Shown: positions 43,834-51,052 of the stretch, one piece after another
Numbering within the stretch: position 1 is the stretch's first letter
Layout of the letters: each line of letters begins with the position of its first letter
Assembly (NCBI GenBank): GCA_934481515.1
Contig: CAKSPO010000009.1
Coordinates: 1 to 60,335 of the forward strand
Direction of reading: 5' to 3'
From: an uncultured Eubacteriales bacterium
GTDB taxonomy: Bacteria > Bacillota > Clostridia > Oscillospirales > CAG-272
DNA length: 60,335 nucleotides
Translations under genes and position numbers: made by a program
The notes under the pieces: generated by a model
What the model was told of the DNA's origin: nothing
Database searches by the model: none
The model's input: the letters and a program-made list of their open reading frames with translations, nothing else

Positions 43834-44436
43834 ATGATGCGGATCGGAATTTACGGCGGCACATTTTCCCCGCCGCACAACGGACATATTGCCGCGGCAA
43901 AGGCGTTTATGGAACAGATGTGGCTGGACCTGCTCTACATCATCCCGGCTGCACTCCCACCGCACAAGGAAATGGAAGTGGCGGTGAGCGCCGTAGACCG
44001 GCTGCAGATGTGCCGGCGGGCATTCTCCGGCATGGAGGGCGTCTGGGTCAGCGACCTGGAAATTCTCCGCGGCGGAAAAAGCTATACCAGCGACACTCTG
44101 CGGGAGCTTTGCGGAGCGGATCGACGGCTGTTTTTGCTCTGCGGCACCGATATGATGCTGACGCTGGACAGCTGGCACGAGCCGGAGGAAATTTTCCGCC
44201 TGTCTTACCCGGTTTATATCCGGCGGGAGAACGACCCTGAGACCGGAAAACAGATCATCGCGAAAATCGCGGAATACCAACAGAAGTACGGAAAAGTGGT
44301 GCGCCGGATCGTGACCGAACCGATAGAAGTTTCCTCCCATGAAATCCGCCAACGGATCCGGGAAGGTAAATCCGTCAAAGACCTGATTCCGGAGTCGGTG
44401 GAAGAATATATCAGGGAACACCATCTGTATCTTTGA
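43834..44436 (+). CDS. nadD: Nicotinate-nucleotide adenylyltransferase
   Basis: A 200-residue enzyme that adenylates nicotinate mononucleotide in NAD synthesis. The nucleotidyltransferase motif GIYGGTFSPPHNGHI is at the start, with PPHKE, LCGTDMMLTLDSWHEPEEIF and the closing VSSHEIRQRIREGKSVKDLIPESVEEYI. Two adjacent ATGs are possible (43834 or 43837). It begins two bases after yhbY and precedes yqeK. Confidence 0.97.
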   Translation: MMRIGIYGGTFSPPHNGHIAAAKAFMEQMWLDLLYIIPAALPPHKEMEVAVSAVDRLQMCRRAFSGMEGVWVSDLEILRGGKSYTSDTLRELCGADRRLFLLCGTDMMLTLDSWHEPEEIFRLSYPVYIRRENDPETGKQIIAKIAEYQQKYGKVVRRIVTEPIEVSSHEIRQRIREGKSVKDLIPESVEEYIREHHLYL

Positions 44437-44455
44437 AGAAAGGAACAACCGAATC

Positions 44456-45097
44456 GTGACCGAAATCACCGAGAATTCGCTTTCCGCACTGCGGGAGCGG
44501 GTGGGGAAGCTGTTGTCCCCGAAACGTTTTTTTCATACCGTCAAAGTGGAGGAAATGGTGGCGAGGCTTTCCGCACTGTATTGCCCGGAGCTGACGGCAA
44601 AGCTGCGTGCGGCGGCACTGTTGCACGATATCACCAAGGAGAAGAGCGTGGAGGAGCAGGCAGAGCTCTGCCGGACATACGGGCTACCTGTCAGCGAAGC
44701 GGATTTTGCCGCACCCAAGACCTTTCACGCACGTACCGCGGCGGCGCAGATTCCAACGGAATTTCCGGAATACAATGACCCGCTCATCGTTTCCGCCGTG
44801 CGCTGGCACACCACGGGGCACGCAGACATGACCCTGCCGGAAAAACTGCTGTATCTGGCAGATTATATCGACCTCTCCCGCACCTGGCGCAACTGCATCC
44901 TTCTGCGCCGCTACTTTTTCGGCGCGGAGCCGGAAAAGCTTTCCGGGGACGACCGTGCGGAGCTGTTGCGGCAGACGCTTCTGCTCTCCTACGATTTCAC
45001 CATCCGGGATCTTCTGGAGGAGGGAACACCGATCGCAGAGGATACCGTGAGGGCACGGAACGAGTTGCTTTCGGAAAGGATGCACAAAGGAAATTGA
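44456..45097 (+). CDS. yqeK: HD-domain bis(5'-nucleosyl)-tetraphosphatase (YqeK)
   Basis: A 213-residue HD-domain hydrolase; YqeK cleaves diadenosine tetraphosphate to two ADP. The metal ligands are seen in RFFHTVKVEEMV, AALLHDITKE (the HD pair), FHARTAA and IVSAVRWHTTGHADMTLPEKLLYLADYIDLSR. The start is GTG 44456, preceded by AAAGGA. The order nadD-yqeK-rsfS is conserved in Bacillota. Confidence 0.93.
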   Translation: MTEITENSLSALRERVGKLLSPKRFFHTVKVEEMVARLSALYCPELTAKLRAAALLHDITKEKSVEEQAELCRTYGLPVSEADFAAPKTFHARTAAAQIPTEFPEYNDPLIVSAVRWHTTGHADMTLPEKLLYLADYIDLSRTWRNCILLRRYFFGAEPEKLSGDDRAELLRQTLLLSYDFTIRDLLEEGTPIAEDTVRARNELLSERMHKGN

Positions 45098-45163
45098 CCG
45101 GTTCGCCGGACTCCCCGGCAACCGAAAACGGATGACCACGGAAAGAAAGGAACCCCAAAATAC

Positions 45164-45580
45164 ATGGATGAAATGAAACAGCACCAACCGGAGAAGCTCC
45201 ACAACGCTTCCTCCGAGGAACTGGCACACGCGATTTTTGATGTGCTGGATGCAAAAAAAGCACACCGGATCGAGGTTTTGCGCGTGCATGACCAAACGGT
45301 CATCACCGACTATTTTGTCATTTGCCACGGAAATTCCGGGACACAGGTCAAGGCACTGGGCGACGAGGTGGAGTACCGGCTGGGACTTTGCGGCGTTTCC
45401 CCGCTGCATTTTGAAGGAAGAGACAATAACGGCTGGATTGCCGTGGACTACGGAACCGTCATCGTCCACATTTTCAGTCGGGAACTGCGCGATTTTTATC
45501 AGCTGGAAAAACTGTACGGCGACGCGGAGAAAATACATTTTACCGGAATTGATGAGAGCGCCGGGGAGGAGAGGCAATGA
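45164..45580 (+). CDS. rsfS: Ribosomal silencing factor RsfS
   Basis: A 138-residue factor that binds L14 on the 50S subunit and blocks subunit joining in starvation. The family pattern is present: AIFDVLDAKKAHRIEVLRV, VITDYFVICHGNSGTQVKALGDEVE, FEGRDNNGWIAVDYGTVIVHIFSRELRDFYQLEKLYGDAE. Its stop overlaps the leuS start (ATGA), so the two are coupled. AAAGGAA lies upstream of the ATG. Confidence 0.96.
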   Translation: MDEMKQHQPEKLHNASSEELAHAIFDVLDAKKAHRIEVLRVHDQTVITDYFVICHGNSGTQVKALGDEVEYRLGLCGVSPLHFEGRDNNGWIAVDYGTVIVHIFSRELRDFYQLEKLYGDAEKIHFTGIDESAGEERQ

Positions 45581-47979
45581 AGTACGATTTTCGACAGATT
45601 GAACCGAAATGGCAGAAAAAGTGGGAAGAGGAAGAGGCGTTCCGCGCCGTTGACAACAGCCCCAAACCCAAATATTATACACTGGTGGAGTTCCCGTACC
45701 CCAGCGGCGCCGGCATGCACGTCGGACACATCAAGGCATACTCCGGACTGGAGGTCGTTTCCCGCAAGAGAAGAATGCAGGGATATAACGTCCTGTTTCC
45801 GATCGGATTTGATGCTTACGGACTTCCCACTGAGAACTATGCCATCAAGACCGGAATGCACCCGCGCGCTGTGACCGACCGGAACATTGCCAAATTTACT
45901 TCCCAGCTCAAGCGCGTCGGCTTTTCCTTTGACTGGTCACGCGTCGTGGATACCACCGAGGAGGACTACTATCACTGGACACAGTGGATTTTCCTGAAGA
46001 TGTTCGAAAAGGGTTTGGTTTTCCGGGATACCGCACTGGTCAACTATTGCCCCAGCTGTAAGGTCGTCCTTTCCAACGAGGATTCGCAGGGCGGAAAATG
46101 CGATATCTGTCACAGCGACATTGTACAGAAGTCCAAGACCGTTTGGTATCTGCGGATTACGGCATATGCCGACAAGCTTTTGCAGGGGCTGGATGAGGTG
46201 GACTATCTGCCCAACATCCGCCAGCAGCAGATCAACTGGATCGGCAAATCCACCGGTGCATTTGTCAACTTCCCGCTCCGGGAGACCGGTGAAAAGCTCC
46301 GGATCTATACCACCCGCTGCGATACGCTTTTCGGCGTGACCTTCATGGTTATCGCACCGGAGCATCCCGTCATTGAAGCAAACCGGGATCGCATCCGGAA
46401 CATCGCGGAACTGGATGCCTACCGGGAAGCCTGCTCCAAAAAAACGGAGTTTGAACGTACCCAGCTGGTGAAGGAAAAGACCGGCGTCCGCATCGACGGC
46501 TTGACCGCAGTCAACCCCGTCTCCGGAAAGGAAATTCCGATCTACATTTCCGATTACGTCATGATGGGATACGGAACGGGAGCCATCATGGCAGTTCCGG
46601 CACATGACGAGCGCGATTATGCGTTCGCAAAGAAGTTCGGAATTGACATCGTCGAGGTCATCCGCGGCGGCGACATTTCCAAGGCGGCATATACCGGCGA
46701 CGGCGAAATGATCAACTCCGGTTTCCTTGACGGCTGCACCAACAAAAAGGATTCCATTGCCCGGATGCTGCAGTATCTGGAAGAGAATCAGCTCGGTGAG
46801 ACGGGCGTGCAGTACAAGATGAAGGATTGGGCGTTCAACCGCCAGAGATATTGGGGTGAACCGATCCCGATCGTGCATTGTCCGAAGTGCGGCATCGTGC
46901 CCGTTCCGTATGAGGAGCTTCCTCTGCGTCTGCCGGTGGTGGAGAATTTTGCCCCCGGCGAGGGAGGGGAAAGCCCGCTGGCAAAGATTGATAGCTTCGT
47001 CAACTGCAAGTGCCCGAAGTGCGGAAATCCCGCAAAGCGGGAAACCGATACCATGCCGCAGTGGGCAGGTTCTTCGTGGTACTTCCTCCGTTATACCGAC
47101 CCGCACAATCACAATGCCTTTGCCGCCCCCGAAAAGCTGAAATACTGGCTCCCGGTGGATTGGTACAACGGCGGTATGGAGCACGTGACCAGACACATGA
47201 TCTACTCCCGCTTCTGGCATAAATTTCTTTATGACGAAGGATTGGTTCCGTGCGACGAGCCGTACGCAAAACGGACGGCACAGGGGCTGATTCTGGGACC
47301 GGACGGCGAAAAAATGTCCAAGTCCAAGGGCAACGTCGTTGACCCGAATGATGTGGTGGATGTGTACGGAGCAGATGTGCTTCGCACCTACGTGCTCTTC
47401 ATGGGCGACTACGCAAGCGCCGCACCGTGGAGCGAGAGCTCCATGAAGGGGTGCAAGCGTTTTCTGGAGCGCTTTGCGGATCTGACCGACCTTGTCGGAC
47501 AGGGAGAGACTTCTCCGAAGCTGGAGTCCGCCATCCACAAGACCGTCAAAAAGGTCTCCGAGGATATCGAGGAGCTGAAATTCAATACGGCAATCGCATC
47601 CATGATGGCATTGCTGAATGAGATTGACGATGCCGGAAGCATTTCCCGTGCCGATCTCAGTGTGCTGATCCGCCTGCTTTGCCCGTTCGCACCGCATCTG
47701 TGCGAGGAAATGTGGGAGAGCATCGGCGAAACCGGTCTCTGCTCACTGGCAAAGTGGCCCGAATGGGACGAAAGCAAGACCGTAGACAGCACGGTGGAAA
47801 TCGCCGTTCAGATCAACGGAAAGGTCAGAGGCATTCTTGCTCTTCCGGTCAATACCGCCAAGGAGGATGCCATCGCGGCGGCAAAGGAGGATGCAAAAAT
47901 CCACCCGCTTTTGGAGGGAAAGACCATTGTCAAGGAGATTTGCGTCCCGAATAAGATCGTGAATATCGTGGTTCGATGA
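45577..47979 (+). CDS. leuS: Leucyl-tRNA synthetase
   Basis: An 800-residue class I synthetase that charges tRNA-Leu. It starts MKYDFRQIEPKWQKKWEEEEAF, has the HIGH-type motif YPSGAGMHVGHIKAY (near residue 48), an editing domain (about 220-400) with GTGAIMAVPAHDERDYAFA, cysteine pairs CPKCGIVP and CKCPKCGN, and KMSKSKGNVVDP near residue 580. The C-terminus ends VKEICVPNKIVNIVVR. Both ends overlap neighbours by four bases (rsfS and the response-regulator-like gene). Confidence 0.98.
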   Translation: MKYDFRQIEPKWQKKWEEEEAFRAVDNSPKPKYYTLVEFPYPSGAGMHVGHIKAYSGLEVVSRKRRMQGYNVLFPIGFDAYGLPTENYAIKTGMHPRAVTDRNIAKFTSQLKRVGFSFDWSRVVDTTEEDYYHWTQWIFLKMFEKGLVFRDTALVNYCPSCKVVLSNEDSQGGKCDICHSDIVQKSKTVWYLRITAYADKLLQGLDEVDYLPNIRQQQINWIGKSTGAFVNFPLRETGEKLRIYTTRCDTLFGVTFMVIAPEHPVIEANRDRIRNIAELDAYREACSKKTEFERTQLVKEKTGVRIDGLTAVNPVSGKEIPIYISDYVMMGYGTGAIMAVPAHDERDYAFAKKFGIDIVEVIRGGDISKAAYTGDGEMINSGFLDGCTNKKDSIARMLQYLEENQLGETGVQYKMKDWAFNRQRYWGEPIPIVHCPKCGIVPVPYEELPLRLPVVENFAPGEGGESPLAKIDSFVNCKCPKCGNPAKRETDTMPQWAGSSWYFLRYTDPHNHNAFAAPEKLKYWLPVDWYNGGMEHVTRHMIYSRFWHKFLYDEGLVPCDEPYAKRTAQGLILGPDGEKMSKSKGNVVDPNDVVDVYGADVLRTYVLFMGDYASAAPWSESSMKGCKRFLERFADLTDLVGQGETSPKLESAIHKTVKKVSEDIEELKFNTAIASMMALLNEIDDAGSISRADLSVLIRLLCPFAPHLCEEMWESIGETGLCSLAKWPEWDESKTVDSTVEIAVQINGKVRGILALPVNTAKEDAIAAAKEDAKIHPLLEGKTIVKEICVPNKIVNIVVR

Positions 47980-48602
47980 ACGGAACGATTCTGATTCTTT
48001 CCGCCGACCGGATGTTTGCCCGAATGCTGGAGATTGAATTTTCCGCTATGGGGTATACGGTGACCGTCGCGGAGCAGTTTCCGGAAGAACAGGCAGCGAA
48101 TGTCATTCTTTTGGATCTGGATACGGTTAAAGCACCGGAATTCTCCGACCGCGGAGGAATCCTGATCGGATTTACCAGAGAACTGACGGCAGTGGACTCC
48201 GGAGAGGGAAGAAGGTGCTCCCGGATTTTGCATCGTCCGTTTGAAATGAAACTGATCCGGGAAGAAATCAAAGCTCTGCTTGCAGACATACCCGGAAAGA
48301 CGGCAGGAACGTCCGTACCACGGAAACAGATGCCGGAATGGCGCCTGCAAAAGGAGCCGCCGGCATTGCTTGCGGAAGGAAAGCGGATTCCGCTTTCTCC
48401 GCAGGAGTTTGCCGTTGCGGAATGCCTTGCGCAAAAACGTGGGGAACCGGTTTCCAGAGAAGAGCTTTCGGAACGGATCGGTTCCTCCTTCGCCAACAAA
48501 ACGGATGTTTATATTTGCCTGTTGCGCAGAAAAACAGCGGAGCTGTTCGGTGGCATTCCGTGGATTCGCACCGTGCGCGGCAAGGGCTATACCGTAGATT
48601 GA
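47976..48602 (+). CDS. Orphan OmpR-type response-regulator-like transcription factor
   Basis: A 208-residue protein with a shortened receiver-like domain (about 1-105) and a C-terminal winged-helix DNA-binding domain (about 125-208). The latter shows PLSPQEFAVAECLAQKRGEPVSREELSERI...TDVYICLLRRKTAEL...IRTVRGKGYTVD, typical of OmpR/PhoB regulators. The receiver keeps an Asp in VILLDLDT, but the acidic pair at the start is replaced (LSADR) and the later Lys/Thr motifs are not clear, so phosphorylation is doubtful. Its ATG overlaps the leuS stop by four bases and no histidine kinase gene is nearby. Coupling a regulator to leuS translation is unusual. Confidence 0.8.
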   Translation: MNGTILILSADRMFARMLEIEFSAMGYTVTVAEQFPEEQAANVILLDLDTVKAPEFSDRGGILIGFTRELTAVDSGEGRRCSRILHRPFEMKLIREEIKALLADIPGKTAGTSVPRKQMPEWRLQKEPPALLAEGKRIPLSPQEFAVAECLAQKRGEPVSREELSERIGSSFANKTDVYICLLRRKTAELFGGIPWIRTVRGKGYTVD

Positions 48603-48639
48603 CGGACAGACATCTTTCGGCATTGCAAAACGACAAAAG

Positions 48640-49090
48640 ATTTCATTTGTTCCCGGCTTCCGCCGGATGAAGAAATCCCGTCTGCGCATTCCGCATCCGG
48701 CTTCTGCCGGGCGAAAAAATCCTATTTGTCATCACGCATCCGGCTTCCGCTGAACAAAAAATATTTTAATTCCCCGTAGGAAACGGGCTTTGCCCGCGCA
48801 GGGTCTGCCCACCCGCTTCTAAGGAATCTGTACCATCATCCCGGCGGCATTTCCCCCCGCCGGATTTTGTTTTCCTCTTGCGGCGCGGTGAATCGAGTAA
48901 TCGGATGCGCTCGTTGGCACCTCTATCCGATATACCACAAAATTCCCACAAACGGGCGGGTAGACCCCGCCCCGACCAACTGGCGGGAATTGAAACGCTT
49001 GTGCGACACCGCAAAATTCTTGCAAACGCTCGGTCGGCTCCTGCGCGGGTTATGTCCGCTTCCTGCCGATTTTTGGGGGAACCCAATCCA
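48640..49090. repeat. Non-coding dispersed repeat, copy B
   Basis: This stretch without a gene shares the blocks listed for 16011-16405: a CCGGGCGAAAAAATCCTATTT block, CCGGCTTCCGC..AACAAAAAAT, CCCGCTTCTAAGGAATC, ATCATCCCGGCGGCATTT, GGGCGGGTAGACCC and GAAACGCTTGTGC. The copies are diverged and their blocks are in different order. The region lies between convergent genes. Confidence 0.65.
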
Positions 49091-49102
49091 TTGTCGATGT
49101 CG

Positions 49103-49150
49103 AAAAAACCAGTCCCGGTGTTGCCGCAAACGCGGCAACACCGGGACTGG
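49103..49150 (-). terminator. Strong intrinsic terminator of the lipoprotein gene
   Basis: A perfect 19-base-pair stem (49109-49127 with 49132-49150), with a 4-base loop, is followed on the minus strand by six Ts (49103-49108). It lies 40 bases after the stop of the lipoprotein gene. Confidence 0.92.
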
Positions 49151-49189
49151 TTTATATCTTTAGTGTTTTCAGTTCAACAGAGGGAAGAA

Positions 49190-49984
49190 TCAGAAATCCC
49201 ACTCACCGTCATCATCAAGATCCACGTCGGGAGCTTCTTTATAGTCTGCCGCGTCTGCGGGAGCCGTGATCGTCACGTTTCCGTTGATGGCATTGATCTC
49301 CATCTTCAGATCCATATCCATGGTAGCGGTCATTCCCATCATATCGAAGGACATGGAGAACTTCAGACCGAAATCGGTGATGTGTCCGTCTTTGTCAAAG
49401 GAAGCGGTCATTTCCACATTTTTGATGGAAACACTGGGCACTTTGCCGCCATCCGTAGCACCGCCGGTCAAAGCGCCGACCATGGTATCCGCCAACTTCT
49501 TTACAGCGGCATCGGAGAGGCTTGCACTGATGACGCGTTTGTCACCTTTCTTTTCCACCTTGACGTCCTTCAGATCCTCTTCCGTCAGGGTCGGGAAGAT
49601 TTCGTCCGAATCAATTTCGCCGTACTCTTCCATCAACTTTTTTGCGTCCTCGGCAGAAACGGTTTCCTTGGTTTTCGAGGAGAGCTCACCCATCTTGATG
49701 TAGGTGTATGCAACACCGCCGACATAGGTTACTTCCACAGCATCGGAGGTCAGAGAAAAATCGGTACCGTTGGCCTTCACATTCATTGTGGTAGTGGTCG
49801 TGTTTGTCGTGCCGCCCATTCCGTAGGTTACGGATACGGTCATTTTGGAATCCAGTGCCTTTGCATCGGTGAATTCTTTTACACCTTCGCTGTAAAGCTT
49901 GTAAGCACTTTCATTGCAGGAGGTCAGGAGAAGTGCGGAGAACATACAAAGCAGGGCAAGCACCAGAGCGAGTGATCTTTTCAT
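49190..49984 (-). CDS. Secreted lipoprotein of unknown function
   Basis: A 264-residue lipoprotein (MKRSLALVLALLCMFSALLLTSC, lipobox LTSC). The mature part is rich in Thr, Asp and Met and looks like a beta-rich LppX/LolA-like or DUF-type fold with repeated amphipathic strands (SVTYGMGG, SLTSDAVEVTYVGGVAYTYIK, VEMTASFDKDGHITDF, MSFDMMGMTATMDMDLKMEI). It ends in an acidic tail (DVDLDDDGEWDF). I chose the ATG at 49984, because a promoter (50034-50062) lies between it and the upstream open frame. It stands alone with its own promoter and terminator. Confidence 0.85.
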   Translation of the reverse strand: MKRSLALVLALLCMFSALLLTSCNESAYKLYSEGVKEFTDAKALDSKMTVSVTYGMGGTTNTTTTTMNVKANGTDFSLTSDAVEVTYVGGVAYTYIKMGELSSKTKETVSAEDAKKLMEEYGEIDSDEIFPTLTEEDLKDVKVEKKGDKRVISASLSDAAVKKLADTMVGALTGGATDGGKVPSVSIKNVEMTASFDKDGHITDFGLKFSMSFDMMGMTATMDMDLKMEINAINGNVTITAPADAADYKEAPDVDLDDDGEWDF

Positions 49985-50033
49985 TGCAGTAAAATCCTTT
50001 CCAAATGTGTTTTTTGCTTTTTCAAGCAAAAAC

Positions 50034-50062
50034 AGTATAGCATGAAGCATAAAAATTGGCAA
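50034..50062 (-). promoter_or_regulatory. Promoter of the lipoprotein gene
   Basis: On the minus strand TTGCCA (50057-50062) and TATACT (50034-50039) are 17 bases apart, about 50 bases before the start codon. Confidence 0.75.
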
Positions 50063-50157
50063 TACAGTGAAGCAATTGTTTACAATATGTTAACAATAAT
50101 GAATAAACAGACAATAAAAAGATAAGAAAATGAAGCCTTTTTGAAGGTTTTATTGCA

Positions 50158-50670
50158 TCAGGAAAGAGAATCACTCCATGAGAATTCCGTCAACTCCCCT
50201 GCGGTTTTCAGTCCTTCAAACTGTCCCTGCCGCAAAGCCTCATAAATCGCAACGGCAACCGTATTGGAAAGGTTCAGGGAACGGAGACCGTCCCGCATGG
50301 GGAGCCGGACGCATCGATCCGGATGGGCAAGTAAAAGCGGCTCCGGAAGCCCTTTTGTTTCCTTCCCGAACATCAGGAATACCGATTCCGGATAGGTAAC
50401 CTCCGTGTAAAGATGCTGTGCTTTTGTTGTAAAATAATACACCTGTGCCTCCGGATGCTTCCCGTAGAAGTCGTCAAGACCGTCGTAATAGGTAATGTCC
50501 AGAAGATTCCAGTAGTCCAGCCCCGCACGCTTCAGCTTTTTGTCATCCACCGTGAACCCAAGCGGGCGGATCAGATGCAGGGCGGCGCCTGTTGCTGCGC
50601 AGGTGCGCGCAATATTTCCGGTATTCTGCGGAATTTCCGGTTCGTGAAGTACAATATTGATCTTTGACAT
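50158..50670 (-). CDS. trmL: tRNA (cytidine/uridine-34-2'-O)-methyltransferase TrmL
   Basis: A 170-residue minimal SPOUT methyltransferase that modifies the wobble base of tRNA-Leu. All family motifs are present: INIVLHEPEIPQNTGNIARTCAATGAALHLIRPLGF, LKRAGLDYW, LMFGKETKGLPEPLL and RLPMRDGLRSLNLSNTVAVAIYEALRQ. AAGGA stands upstream of the ATG. It has its own promoter at 50808-50836 and is divergent from secA. Confidence 0.96.
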   Translation of the reverse strand: MSKINIVLHEPEIPQNTGNIARTCAATGAALHLIRPLGFTVDDKKLKRAGLDYWNLLDITYYDGLDDFYGKHPEAQVYYFTTKAQHLYTEVTYPESVFLMFGKETKGLPEPLLLAHPDRCVRLPMRDGLRSLNLSNTVAVAIYEALRQGQFEGLKTAGELTEFSWSDSLS

Positions 50671-50807
50671 GGTGTTTGCGTCCTTCCGATTTGATGGATC
50701 GTGCTTTGTGCGGCGTATGCTCCCTGTGGATTTTTATGTATTTTGCGGCTTTCGTCCGGAATCCGGTACAAGCTGAAACAGAATGGTAAAATCGCACGAA
50801 CGACATT

Positions 50808-50836
50808 AGAATAACACAGTTTTTTGTTTTCTGCAA
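50808..50836 (-). promoter_or_regulatory. Promoter of trmL
   Basis: On the minus strand TTGCAG (50831-50836) and TATTCT (50808-50813) are 17 bases apart. The leader is about 130 bases long. Confidence 0.55.
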
Positions 50837-50895
50837 GCACTTTTCCGCTTTTTTATTAAAGTTTACAAAATCCAATACAATTGAAAGAAAAAATA

Positions 50896-50904
50896 TGGTA
50901 CACT
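50896..50904 (+). promoter_or_regulatory. Possible extended -10 promoter of secA
   Basis: TGGTACACT fits an extended -10 element; no good -35 lies at the right distance. The secA leader that would follow (about 50911-51052) contains a 9-base-pair perfect hairpin at 50949-50975 (TTTCCGGAA/TTCCGGAAA). Confidence 0.35.
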
Positions 50905-51052
50905 AAAAAAGAATGTATTGAGAAACGACTTTTACAGATGCTTCCTGCTTTCCGGAATGTACGTTTTTCCGGAAACACTGCAAATGTTTTTACGGAGTGC
51001 GGCGGAATTGACAGGAGGATCTGTTCGGAAATACGGAAAGGATGGTTACGGA

